From Arcicella aquatica (GTDB lineage: Bacteria; Bacteroidota; Bacteroidia; Cytophagales; Spirosomataceae), in the NCBI RefSeq assembly GCF_034928825.1, contig NZ_JAYFUL010000011.1, positions 87,041-151,040 of the forward strand: a DNA stretch of 64,000 nt. Direction: 5' to 3'. A program made the translations under genes and the position numbers. This document shows, piece after piece, positions 25,883 to 33,549 of this stretch (its first letter is position 1; each line of letters opens with the position of its first letter). The notes beneath the pieces were generated by a model. The model was not told the DNA's origin and searched no databases. It saw only the letters and a program-made list of their open reading frames with translations.

Positions 25883-25919
25883 TTAGTTCTAAAGAGTAAA
25901 TATTTTTCCTTGTTTTTTT

Positions 25920-26279
25920 ATGAAACATTCATTTAAAATAGATAATATAGCGTACACTCAACTCATGATAGGGATTAATAGCCTATTCTTTGCAGAACGG
26001 AAAGGGAATTCAAGTGATTTTAGACTATACTTTGATGATTTGTGGTTATCTGACACCGCCGTCATTGACGATATTCATAAAAGTAAAGGTGAGTGGGCGG
26101 TTGATTTAGTGTTTGCCTCTATACATAATCCATTAAAATTCATTAGGCGCTTTATTATATCACATCCTTGTCCAAAGAGAGCCGCTCAAAAAGCACATTT
26201 TATGCGTAGATTGGCTGCAAAAGACCAAAGAGGCACCTTATATGTAAATATTGAGCAATTAGATTTGTGTAAAAATTAG
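25920..26279 (+). CDS. Hypothetical protein (119 aa)
   Basis: I do not recognise this 119-residue protein. It has no signal or transmembrane helix; FFAERKGNSSDFRLYFDDLWLSD is acidic and aromatic, and the C-terminal third is basic (RRFIISHPCPKRAAQKAHFMRRLAAKDQ). It starts at an ATG 38 bases after the operator-like palindrome and ends eight bases before the second TetR gene, so the two are co-transcribed. Its position suggests a hydrogenase-related or regulatory role, but nothing in the sequence fixes one. Confidence 0.7.
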   Translation: MKHSFKIDNIAYTQLMIGINSLFFAERKGNSSDFRLYFDDLWLSDTAVIDDIHKSKGEWAVDLVFASIHNPLKFIRRFIISHPCPKRAAQKAHFMRRLAAKDQRGTLYVNIEQLDLCKN

Positions 26280-26287
26280 TTTTTATT

Positions 26288-26908
26288 ATGACGAGTACAA
26301 AAAAAAAAATACTAAATGCTTCCGTTTTGCTTTTTAATCAAAATGGAGTTGATGCGGTTCGATTGCAACAAATTGCAGAAGAATCAGGAATCAGCGTTGG
26401 AAATTTAGCATATCATTTTAAAAACAAAGATGCCATCGTAGAATCAGTTTATGAGCTAATCTTTGAAGAATTTTCAACAGTGTTGAGTACCTATTCTATT
26501 TCAGCCGAAATGATAACTTTTGATAATCAGTTAAGCTTGTACTATGACTTTTTTAACAAATATCAATTCTATATGGCTGATTTTTTTAAGACCAATAACA
26601 ATCCTACGGAACATCAACAAATTTGGCAATCATATATTACCAAAATGTTGATTCAAATTAAAAGTCGTATTGATTACTTGGTACTTAACCAAGATTTTAA
26701 ACCGGAACTTACTTCTGGTTTATACCAACAAGTGGCTGAAAATATCTGGATTAATCTGATTTTCTATATCCAAAAATGCCGTATGCGTGGAATTTTAACT
26801 AATGAAATTCAGTATAAATATTCCGTTTGGAATCAATTTCGTCCTTACTTCACCGACGCTGGATTATCAGAATTTAATCATGTTATTTTACCCATCTTTT
26901 CCTACTAA
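26288..26908 (+). CDS. TetR-family regulator 2
   Basis: This 206-residue TetR protein has the HTH segment ILNASVLLFNQNGVDAVRLQ followed by SVGNLAYHFKNKDAIVESVY. It is a paralogue of TetR1. It ends 173 bases before the hydrogenase small-subunit gene, with a duplicated TTAGAAA palindrome in between, and also follows an operator-like palindrome. It is the best candidate for the repressor of the hydrogenase genes and of itself. The inducer is unknown. Confidence 0.87.
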   Translation: MTSTKKKILNASVLLFNQNGVDAVRLQQIAEESGISVGNLAYHFKNKDAIVESVYELIFEEFSTVLSTYSISAEMITFDNQLSLYYDFFNKYQFYMADFFKTNNNPTEHQQIWQSYITKMLIQIKSRIDYLVLNQDFKPELTSGLYQQVAENIWINLIFYIQKCRMRGILTNEIQYKYSVWNQFRPYFTDAGLSEFNHVILPIFSY

Positions 26909-26982
26909 ATCTCACTATCTATTTGGTTTTTAGCCATGAAATAGGCGATTGATTTAAAATGATAGACTTAATTGAAAAATAT

Positions 26983-27019
26983 TTAGAAAATAATTTCTAA
27001 ATTAGAAATTATTTTCTAA
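26983..27019. promoter_or_regulatory. Duplicated TetR-type operator before hydrogenase genes
   Basis: TTAGAAAATAATTTCTAA (26983-27000) and TTAGAAATTATTTTCTAA (27002-27019) are exact reverse complements separated by one A. Each arm is itself TTAGAAA-N4-TTTCTAA, so there are four half-sites in 37 bases. The hydrogenase ATG lies 62 bases further on. A dimeric TetR would be expected to bind twice here. Confidence 0.75.
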
Positions 27020-27081
27020 AATTGCATAATCAATATATTTTATTGAAATTTTACAATTAAAGCATATTAAATCTTACCCGT

Positions 27082-28065
27082 ATGGCAAACGTATTGTGGC
27101 TTCAAGGAGGTGCGTGTAGTGGCAACACTATGTCATTCTTGAATGCCGAAGAACCCACAGTCATTGATTTGGTCACCGATTTTGGTGTAAACATTCTTTG
27201 GCATCCTTCAATTGGTCTCGAAATCGGAGAACAAGTTACTCATTTACTTAATGAAATTGTTGCTGGAAAAGTCCAATGCGACATTTTGGTATATGAAGGA
27301 AGCATCATTCAAGGACCTCACGGCACTGGAACGATGAACTACTTTTGTGACCGTCCGATGCAAGATTGGGTTAAGGAACTTTCAGAAGTTTGTGGATACG
27401 TAGTTGCCATCGGTGATTGTGCTACTTGGGGAGGAATACCCGCCGTAGCACCAAATCCTTCAGAATCAACTGGAATGCAGTTTTTAAAAAAGGAAAAAGG
27501 GGGATTTTTAGGCTCAAATTACGTTTCAAAAGGCGGTTTACCGGTAATTAATATTCCAGGTTGCCCGGCTCATCCAGACTGGATTACCCAAATTTTAGTA
27601 GCCATTGCCACTGGTAGAATAGGAGATGTTTTGATTGATGAATATCATCGCCCAAAAACGTTCTTTACTGATTTTGTTCAGACTGGATGTACTAACGTTG
27701 TCAATTTTGCCAACAAGGTGGATGGTGGTTTTGGAAAAAGAGGCAATGGATGTCTCTTTTATGAAGTTGGATGTAGAGGACCAATGACCCGTGCAAGTTG
27801 TAATAAAATTCTTTGGAATAGACATTCGTCTAAAACACGTGCCAATCATCCATGTCTGGGTTGTACAGAACCAGGTTTTCCTCATAATGATTTAGTGAAA
27901 GGTAGTGTTTTCAAAACAATGAAATATCTGGGAATTTTACCGAAGGAAGTCCCATCTGGAAATTCAAAATTAGGTTATTATATGAGAGCTGGTTTTGAAA
28001 AAACGATGCACGCACTGGAAGTTGTTGGTGGTGTTGAAAAATCTCATTCTGAAGGATCAAAATAA
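27082..28065 (+). CDS. hupS: [NiFe]-hydrogenase small subunit, group 2a-like (Huc/Hup type)
   Basis: This 327-residue protein begins MANVLWLQGGACSGNTMSF and has no Tat signal, so it is cytoplasmic-facing, as in group 2a and unlike group 1 exported enzymes. Further hallmarks are VAIGDCATWGGIPAVAPNPS, NIPGCPAHPDWITQIL and GCLFYEVGCRGPMT, followed by HPCLGCTEPGFPH. The iron-sulfur relay passes electrons from the large subunit. At the proximal-cluster site only Cys12 is present, with Gly9 where most uptake enzymes have the first Cys of CxxC; from memory Huc-type enzymes share this and carry [3Fe-4S] clusters. It starts a 17-gene plus-strand series. Group 2a is well supported; the high-affinity property is inference. 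Confidence 0.93.
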   Translation: MANVLWLQGGACSGNTMSFLNAEEPTVIDLVTDFGVNILWHPSIGLEIGEQVTHLLNEIVAGKVQCDILVYEGSIIQGPHGTGTMNYFCDRPMQDWVKELSEVCGYVVAIGDCATWGGIPAVAPNPSESTGMQFLKKEKGGFLGSNYVSKGGLPVINIPGCPAHPDWITQILVAIATGRIGDVLIDEYHRPKTFFTDFVQTGCTNVVNFANKVDGGFGKRGNGCLFYEVGCRGPMTRASCNKILWNRHSSKTRANHPCLGCTEPGFPHNDLVKGSVFKTMKYLGILPKEVPSGNSKLGYYMRAGFEKTMHALEVVGGVEKSHSEGSK

Positions 28066-28115
28066 TAATTGGTGTTTTTTTATATTAACTCACTGGTTTA
28101 CAAAATATTATAAAA

Positions 28116-29711
28116 ATGGCAATCAAGAAAGAATTAAATATATCACCCGTTGGCCGCGTTGAAGGTGACCTTGACGTAAAGGTGTATATGGAAGATGGTG
28201 TAGTAACTAGAGCTCATACCCAAGCCGCAATGTTCAGGGGTTTTGAAAAAATTATGGAAGGCAAAGACCCACAATCTGGTCTTATCGTTACGCCTCGAAT
28301 TTGTGGAATATGTGGTGGTTCTCATTTATACTGTGCATCCTCTGCTTTGGATACAGCCTGGGGGACAACATTACCGCCAAATGCACTTTTATTGCGTGCC
28401 ATCGGACAGGCTACGGAAACAATTCAATCTATTCCTCGTTGGTTTTATGCAATATTTGCAACTGATATGGCAAATAAAAAATTTGCCAATAAGCCACTTT
28501 ACGATGAAGTCGTTCGTCGTTTTGCCGCTTATGTCGGAACATCATTTCAAAAAGGGGTGGTAGCCTCAGGTCGTCCAGTTGAAGTTTATGCTATTTTTGG
28601 CGGACAATGGCCTCATTCTTCCTACATGGTTCCAGGCGGTGTAATGTGTGCTCCAACGCTAAAAGACATCACTAAGGCCTATGCTATTATGAATCAATTT
28701 CGGAAAGACTGGCTTGAGACAATCTGGTTGGGGTGTTCCATTGAGCGTTATATGGAAATCAAAACTTATGATGATTTATTGGCTTGGGTAGATGAAAATG
28801 AATCACAGCGTAATTCAGATTTAGGGTTGTTCATCCGTGCTGGAATAGAATTTGGTCTTCATAAATTCGGACAAGGCGTTGGCAAATTTATTGCCACAGG
28901 TACATATTTACATAAGGACCATTATCAAAAACCAACAATTGAAGGTAGAAATGCCGCTTTAATTAGTCGTTCAGGTTTTTTTGATGGTAAAAACTATTCA
29001 GAATTTGATCATTTAAAAATCAAAGAACACGTAAAACATGCTTGGTATCAGGATGTTGTGGCGGCACACCCTTGGAATGAACCAATGCCAACACCGATGC
29101 AATCTCAACCCTTAGCAGGCACAGATTTTGGCGGAAAATATTCGTGGTCAAAAGCTCCTAGATACATGGATTATGCCGCAGAAGCAGGACCACTTTCAAG
29201 GGTTTTGATGAATGCAAATCCTGACAATTTACTTCCACATCAGGTTTATGACCCTCTTTTTGGTGATATTTATGCCAAAATGGGACCAAGCGTATTCACT
29301 CGTACGTTGGCACGTGTACACGAAGTAGCACGTTTATTTACTCAAATTGACGAGTGGTTGCATCAAATTGACTTGAATGGTGAATTTTATATCAAGCCAG
29401 AAGAGAAAGACGGCAAAGGCTTTGGAGCAACAGAGGCGGCTCGTGGGGCTTTGGCTCATTGGATCGAAATTGAAAATGGTGTTATCAAAAATTATCAAGT
29501 AATGGCTCCGACCACTTGGAATGTTGGACCAAACGATGATAAAGGTAATGCGGGGCCAATTGAGGCGGCTTTGGAAGGAACAGAAATTGAAGACCCACAC
29601 GACCCCGTAGAAGTTGGCATGGTAGCTCGCTCGTTCGACTCTTGTTTGGTTTGTACCGTCCACGCACACGACCAAAAAAGTGGTAAAGAATTAGCAAAAT
29701 TCAAACTATGA
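28116..29711 (+). CDS. hupL: [NiFe]-hydrogenase large (catalytic) subunit
   Basis: This 531-residue protein carries both nickel-ligand motifs: RICGICGGSH (C63, C66) and DSCLVCTVH (C510, C513, H516). All four Cys are present. After the conserved His a 15-residue tail (AHDQKSGKELAKFKL) remains, which the maturation protease should remove after nickel insertion. It oxidises H2 at the NiFe(CN)2CO site and passes electrons to the small subunit. It follows hupS by 50 bases. A hairpin with a perfect 11-bp stem separates it from the protease gene. Confidence 0.95.
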   Translation: MAIKKELNISPVGRVEGDLDVKVYMEDGVVTRAHTQAAMFRGFEKIMEGKDPQSGLIVTPRICGICGGSHLYCASSALDTAWGTTLPPNALLLRAIGQATETIQSIPRWFYAIFATDMANKKFANKPLYDEVVRRFAAYVGTSFQKGVVASGRPVEVYAIFGGQWPHSSYMVPGGVMCAPTLKDITKAYAIMNQFRKDWLETIWLGCSIERYMEIKTYDDLLAWVDENESQRNSDLGLFIRAGIEFGLHKFGQGVGKFIATGTYLHKDHYQKPTIEGRNAALISRSGFFDGKNYSEFDHLKIKEHVKHAWYQDVVAAHPWNEPMPTPMQSQPLAGTDFGGKYSWSKAPRYMDYAAEAGPLSRVLMNANPDNLLPHQVYDPLFGDIYAKMGPSVFTRTLARVHEVARLFTQIDEWLHQIDLNGEFYIKPEEKDGKGFGATEAARGALAHWIEIENGVIKNYQVMAPTTWNVGPNDDKGNAGPIEAALEGTEIEDPHDPVEVGMVARSFDSCLVCTVHAHDQKSGKELAKFKL

Positions 29712-29732
29712 TTTTATAACTAATGGATTTTA

Positions 29733-29807
29733 AGGTTATTGAAAAGTTTTGTTTTTTGAAAGCTTCAATTTTGCTTTTAAAACCAACATTTACTTATTCA
29801 ATAACCT
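29733..29807 (+). terminator. Stem-loop between hupL and the protease gene
   Basis: AGGTTATTGAA (29733-29743) pairs exactly with TTCAATAACCT (29797-29807), followed by ATTTTTATT. The loop is long (53 bases) with further A/T pairing. It could be a partial terminator giving more hupSL than accessory mRNA. Confidence 0.5.
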
Positions 29808-29840
29808 ATTTTTATTCACTTAAAAAAAGTACCAACAAAA

Positions 29841-30308
29841 ATGATAAAAACTGCCATTCTGGGGTTCGGAAATCCTGTACGTTCAGATGACGCCGTGGGT
29901 TGTTATGTGATTGAACAATTACAAAAAAAAGGAATAGAATCCAATTCAATCAGCCTTTTTGATATGGGTACTGGAGCTTTTGAGGTACTTTTTAAGCTAT
30001 TGGGGCATAACAAAATCATCATTGTAGATGCTGTAATTAATACAGGCGAACCTGTTGGAACGCTTTATAAAGTACCTGCCGAAGAAATTGAAGCCGTTAT
30101 TGTTGATGACCCAATGGTATTTTTGCACAGTATAAAATGGGACCAAGCATTGAATTATGCCAAAAAAATTATGCGTGAAGATTATCCTAAAGATATAACC
30201 GTTTATCTTATTGCCGTTGATAATACTCGAATTGAAATTGAACTTTCGGAGGTGGTTAGAAAGGCAGGAGATAAGGTAGTTCAGTATATTTTGGAAGAAA
30301 TAAATTAG
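29841..30308 (+). CDS. hupD: Hydrogenase maturation protease (HupD/HycI type)
   Basis: This 155-residue protein starts IKTAILGFGNPVRSDDAVGCYV, the nickel-sensing/catalytic region of hydrogenase endopeptidases with Asp near the DDAVG site. It continues to IIIVDAVINTGEPVGTLY. This protease clips the C-terminal tail of the large subunit once nickel is bound. It lies directly downstream of hupL, the expected place, and its specificity should be for the hupL tail. ATG at 29841 is the only plausible start. Confidence 0.92.
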   Translation: MIKTAILGFGNPVRSDDAVGCYVIEQLQKKGIESNSISLFDMGTGAFEVLFKLLGHNKIIIVDAVINTGEPVGTLYKVPAEEIEAVIVDDPMVFLHSIKWDQALNYAKKIMREDYPKDITVYLIAVDNTRIEIELSEVVRKAGDKVVQYILEEIN

Positions 30309-30348
30309 GTATAACATTTTAAAATTACCCTACTGTGGGTCAGAGGCT

Positions 30349-30651
30349 TTGAAGCTGCAAAACGGACATATTATCATTCCTTCAGAAGTTGTACAGGAGG
30401 TTTTAGAAAAGGAAGTTCAAATAAATTGGGTATTCTATAATGAAAGAAACACACTTTTAATTGCTGGAAAATCAAAATTATTTTTTGAAAAACTTCATAA
30501 AACGGATTGGCAAACGCTGAAAGACAAAAATTTGAAAGGCGATAAATCGCTTTTTATCAGAGCCATTTTAATTGATAACAACCTTGATGATTCTGACCGA
30601 GAATTGGACTTTGAAATCAAGAATTCGGGTATTATTTCCATAAATTTATAA
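30349..30651 (+). CDS. Small hypothetical protein of the hydrogenase operon
   Basis: This 100-residue ORF has no ATG; the frame opens at a TTG (30349) or an upstream ATT. It reads LQNGHIIIPSEVVQEVLEKE and ends with DSDRELDFEIKNSGIISINL. It is soluble, acidic and between the protease gene and the MITE-like element. I do not recognise a family. The frame is closed by stops on both sides and codon use resembles its neighbours, so translation is likely, but the start codon is uncertain. Confidence 0.6.
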   Translation: MKLQNGHIIIPSEVVQEVLEKEVQINWVFYNERNTLLIAGKSKLFFEKLHKTDWQTLKDKNLKGDKSLFIRAILIDNNLDDSDRELDFEIKNSGIISINL

Positions 30652-30663
30652 ATATATTTCTCT

Positions 30664-30823
30664 GAAGCTGTTTAAACTTTCCGTTTCGGGTTAAACTAAG
30701 TCTTTTAGAATAGCTTGTTCCAAAATTTACTCAACGTAGCGATGCTATGCTTCGCAAATTTTGAAAAAATCAATTCAAAAATACAATACTTTCACCTTAG
30801 AAACGGAAAGTTTAAACAGCTTC
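30664..30823. mobile_element. 160-bp MITE-like element with 24-bp perfect terminal inverted repeats
   Basis: The ends GAAGCTGTTTAAACTTTCCG (first 20 of 24 bases, 30664-30687) and 30800-30823 are exact reverse complements, enclosing 112 bases without an ORF. A TCT lies directly outside each end and may be a target duplication. An internal CAAAATTT/AAATTTTG pair adds further structure. It interrupts the operon between the small hypothetical gene and the TPR gene. Confidence 0.8.
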
Positions 30824-30852
30824 TCTCACAAAAACTCCTTCCCGAACAATAA

Positions 30853-32346
30853 ATGCTAAAAATTTTCTCAAAATCAGAAAGAATTTCTGAAATACAAAAT
30901 ATTATTAATAGTGAATATCGATTAAATGAACTAATTGAAATTCAGCCACTTGAAGGCGATTGTTTCGATTTTTTTATTGATGAAAATGAGATAAAACAAG
31001 CTTTGGATTGGTCGAATGAAATTCCCCCAATCCTATTACCAAACCCTCTAAGTTTCAATGTGTCAAACTTATTGACCTTAGTATTTTTGAAGTTAGGAAA
31101 TTGGGAAAAGGTATATGAATATAGTTCAGGAGACAAACATTTATCTGACGATATTGATTTTATCAATCGCTTGCAGTCGGGCGTTTTGGTACAGATTCCA
31201 AATGAGCCAGTTAATAATTTTGGCACATTTGATTACTATCGTCTTTGGCATAATCGGGCGATAATTTTGCATTATGGTAACACTGAAAAAATTGTGGGTG
31301 GACATCAAACCAAAATCGCTTATGAAAAAGCTCTTGAGAATGCTCCAAATGCTGATTATAAGGCATTTACAGGAAAACAATATGCATCGTTTTTGCTGGA
31401 TAATGATATGCTGATTGAAGCCGAAGCTATTTTAGTAAATTGTTTAAAGGATGTTGAAGAGACAAGTATTCAAGCTGAATTAAAAGCAGTTTTATACGGA
31501 ATTTGGTTGCAACAATTGACAGTTCCCTACAATTATCATTTATTAGAAAAAACCAAAACTACAATCTGGGAAGTCCTTCAATATTATGAAAGTCAAGGGC
31601 GAATTTTACAGACAGGTCTATTGTTAATTGATGCTGCTCAAGTTGCCAATTTTACAGATAGTTTCGCAGAATCGCTGGGGTATATCAATCGGGCAATTAA
31701 AATTTTTAGAGATGAAGACATTAAGGAATTAGAAGCAAATGCCCATTTCAGAAAAGGAGTTTTGCTATTTACGTGGGCTCAAAACGGAAGCATACAATTT
31801 TATAAAGGTGCGATGGAAGCCTATCAAGAAGCCCTAAAAACTTTCACCCAAGAATCTACGCCAGAGGTTTTTGCTGAAATTCAACATCATTTAGGTATAA
31901 TTTATAGCGAGATTCCTGATGAAGTCAAAAAGAAAAGTATCTGGGCGGCGGTATCGGTTAGCTCTTTCAAACAAGCACTTTCATACTTCACAATACAGTC
32001 GCATCCTTATGAATATGCCACAATTTGTAATCATTATGCCAATGCCCTAACAAAATATCCCGAAGCAAAACTTACGGATAATTACCGAAAAGCATTAGTA
32101 TTTTATAATGAAGCACTTTTAGTTAGAACCGCCTACGAGTATCCATACGAGCGAACGCTAACGTTACTCAACTATTTGGAAGCTAGTTGGCATGTTTATG
32201 AAGAAGACCCAGATGAACAAAAAAAACTATTTGATGATATGATGAATAAAGCCGAAGAAATTAAAAATTTGGTTGATGATGAAAAACTTTTGGCAGAAGC
32301 AGATTCTCATGTAGTAAAATTGAAGGAATTGTCAATTTTACTGTAA
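30853..32346 (+). CDS. TPR-repeat protein of the hydrogenase operon
   Basis: This 497-residue protein is mostly alpha-helical with TPR-like repeats, for example NADYKAFTGKQYASFLLDND, YRKALVFYNEALLVRT and AYQEALKTFTQESTPEVFAE. No signal peptide or catalytic motif is visible. From memory, TPR and NHL proteins recur in group 2a hydrogenase operons, which fits this one having both. A role as assembly scaffold or partner is plausible. The ATG at 30853 follows the MITE-like element by 29 bases. Confidence 0.82.
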   Translation: MLKIFSKSERISEIQNIINSEYRLNELIEIQPLEGDCFDFFIDENEIKQALDWSNEIPPILLPNPLSFNVSNLLTLVFLKLGNWEKVYEYSSGDKHLSDDIDFINRLQSGVLVQIPNEPVNNFGTFDYYRLWHNRAIILHYGNTEKIVGGHQTKIAYEKALENAPNADYKAFTGKQYASFLLDNDMLIEAEAILVNCLKDVEETSIQAELKAVLYGIWLQQLTVPYNYHLLEKTKTTIWEVLQYYESQGRILQTGLLLIDAAQVANFTDSFAESLGYINRAIKIFRDEDIKELEANAHFRKGVLLFTWAQNGSIQFYKGAMEAYQEALKTFTQESTPEVFAEIQHHLGIIYSEIPDEVKKKSIWAAVSVSSFKQALSYFTIQSHPYEYATICNHYANALTKYPEAKLTDNYRKALVFYNEALLVRTAYEYPYERTLTLLNYLEASWHVYEEDPDEQKKLFDDMMNKAEEIKNLVDDEKLLAEADSHVVKLKELSILL

Positions 32347-32362
32347 TAAGGGTTCGATTTAC

Positions 32363-32414
32363 ACAATAAAAGCTTATAATTAGAAAATATTTTCTAATTA
32401 TAAGCTTTTATTGT
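32363..32414. promoter_or_regulatory. 52-bp perfect palindrome with TTAGAAAATATTTTCTAA core
   Basis: Both 26-base arms match without mismatch. The centre (32380-32397) is TTAGAAAATATTTTCTAA, the same operator-like motif as before hupS and TetR2. It lies 52 bases before the HypA ATG. It may work both as a TetR operator for the hyp genes and as a terminator for the TPR gene, since the plus-strand right arm continues into TTTATTGTTTTTAT. Confidence 0.75.
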
Positions 32415-32466
32415 TTTTATAAGATTAAAAATAATAAATTGGATGTTATTAATTTCAAGAATAAAA

Positions 32467-32826
32467 ATGCACGAAATTTCATTGGTCAGAAATATTTTTA
32501 GAACCTTGGAAGAGGAATTTCCTAAGGATATTCCAAGGATAAGGACAATAAATTTGACCGTCGGTTTGTTGTCGAATGTACAACCCATCCTCATGCAAAA
32601 TGCGTTTAAAGTGGTGATTGAAGATGAGCCTCAGTATAATCAAATGTGCTTAAATGTGATAGTTTTACCTATTTTGATTCATTGTGATGATTGTGGTAAA
32701 ACCAGTGAAGTTGAAAAATATCGGTTTGTATGCCCTTGTGGGAAACCAAGCCGAAATGTAATTCAAGGAGAGGAATTATTAATCAGCAGTGTGGAATTTG
32801 ACGATGTCGAAAACAATATTAAATGA
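32467..32826 (+). CDS. hypA: Hydrogenase nickel incorporation protein HypA
   Basis: This 119-residue protein begins MHEISLVRNIFRTLEEEF, the nickel-binding start common to HypA, so I choose the ATG at 32467 over one 24 bases upstream. The zinc site has CDDCG and later VCPCGKPSRN, where the second pair is Cys-Pro-Cys instead of the usual Cys-x-x-Cys. With HypB it loads nickel into the large subunit. It ends 12 bases before hypB. Confidence 0.93.
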   Translation: MHEISLVRNIFRTLEEEFPKDIPRIRTINLTVGLLSNVQPILMQNAFKVVIEDEPQYNQMCLNVIVLPILIHCDDCGKTSEVEKYRFVCPCGKPSRNVIQGEELLISSVEFDDVENNIK

Positions 32827-32838
32827 AGGGTAAAAATT

Positions 32839-33543
32839 ATGAAACCAAAATCAAATCAAGCCGCAGTTGGCTCAATTCAATGCGATAATACCACAATGAA
32901 CTTACTGAAAGTCAATGACTTTGTGGCAAAAGTTATTCGGGAACGTTTGCCCGATATACTTGTGATAAATGTATGCTCTTCGCCAGGCAGTGGCAAAACT
33001 ACCTTGATGCAGGAAACGGGTAAACGACTGAAAGGGAAACTAAACATGGCAGTGCTGGTAGGCGATCCAGAAACTGAACGTGATGCCATTCGTATGCGTG
33101 AAGTAGGGATAAATGCATTGCAAATTGTAACGGGTGGAATGTGCCATATTGAAGCCCAAATGATTCTTCAAGCGCTTGATCATATCGACCTCAAAGACGT
33201 TGATTTATTATTCATTGAAAATGTTGGAAATTTAGTTTGCCCAGCTGCTTTTGATTTGGGTGAAGACATTAGAGTGACGGTCTTAGCGAGTACCGAAGGA
33301 GACGATAAACCCAAAAAGTATCCTCGAATGTTTCTGACTAGTGAATTATTAATCGTTTCAAAATCAGATCTTTTACCTTATGTTCCATTCTCAGTTGAAG
33401 CGGTGAGCATAGATGCACGAGAAGTAAATCCTGACCTTGAAGTTATGACAATTTCAAGCTTAAAAGGAGATGGAATGGACGAATGGTGCGAATGGTTAAT
33501 GAATAAAGTTACCGAAAAGCAAAGGCATTTGGTAGAGGTATAA
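32839..33543 (+). CDS. hypB: Hydrogenase nickel-insertion GTPase HypB
   Basis: This 234-residue GTPase has the P-loop VCSSPGSGKTTLMQE and switch regions LVGDPETERDAIRM and ENVGNLVCPAAFDLGED. It also has the guanine-specificity motif KSDLL. There is no His-rich nickel-storage stretch at the N-terminus. It works with HypA to deliver nickel. It lies 12 bases after hypA and six bases before hypF. Confidence 0.95.
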   Translation: MKPKSNQAAVGSIQCDNTTMNLLKVNDFVAKVIRERLPDILVINVCSSPGSGKTTLMQETGKRLKGKLNMAVLVGDPETERDAIRMREVGINALQIVTGGMCHIEAQMILQALDHIDLKDVDLLFIENVGNLVCPAAFDLGEDIRVTVLASTEGDDKPKKYPRMFLTSELLIVSKSDLLPYVPFSVEAVSIDAREVNPDLEVMTISSLKGDGMDEWCEWLMNKVTEKQRHLVEV

Positions 33544-33549
33544 ATCGAG

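Noticed and set aside
27595..27885. Minus-strand ORF inside the hydrogenase small subunit
   Set aside because: Shadow of hupS; composition follows the antisense of conserved codons.
29334..29704. Three overlapping minus-strand ORFs at the end of hupL
   Set aside because: All antisense to the conserved C-terminal part of the large subunit; none has independent support.
32443..32466. Upstream ATG for HypA
   Set aside because: HypA proteins begin MHEISL and its His2 is the nickel ligand, so the ATG at 32467 is the real start.
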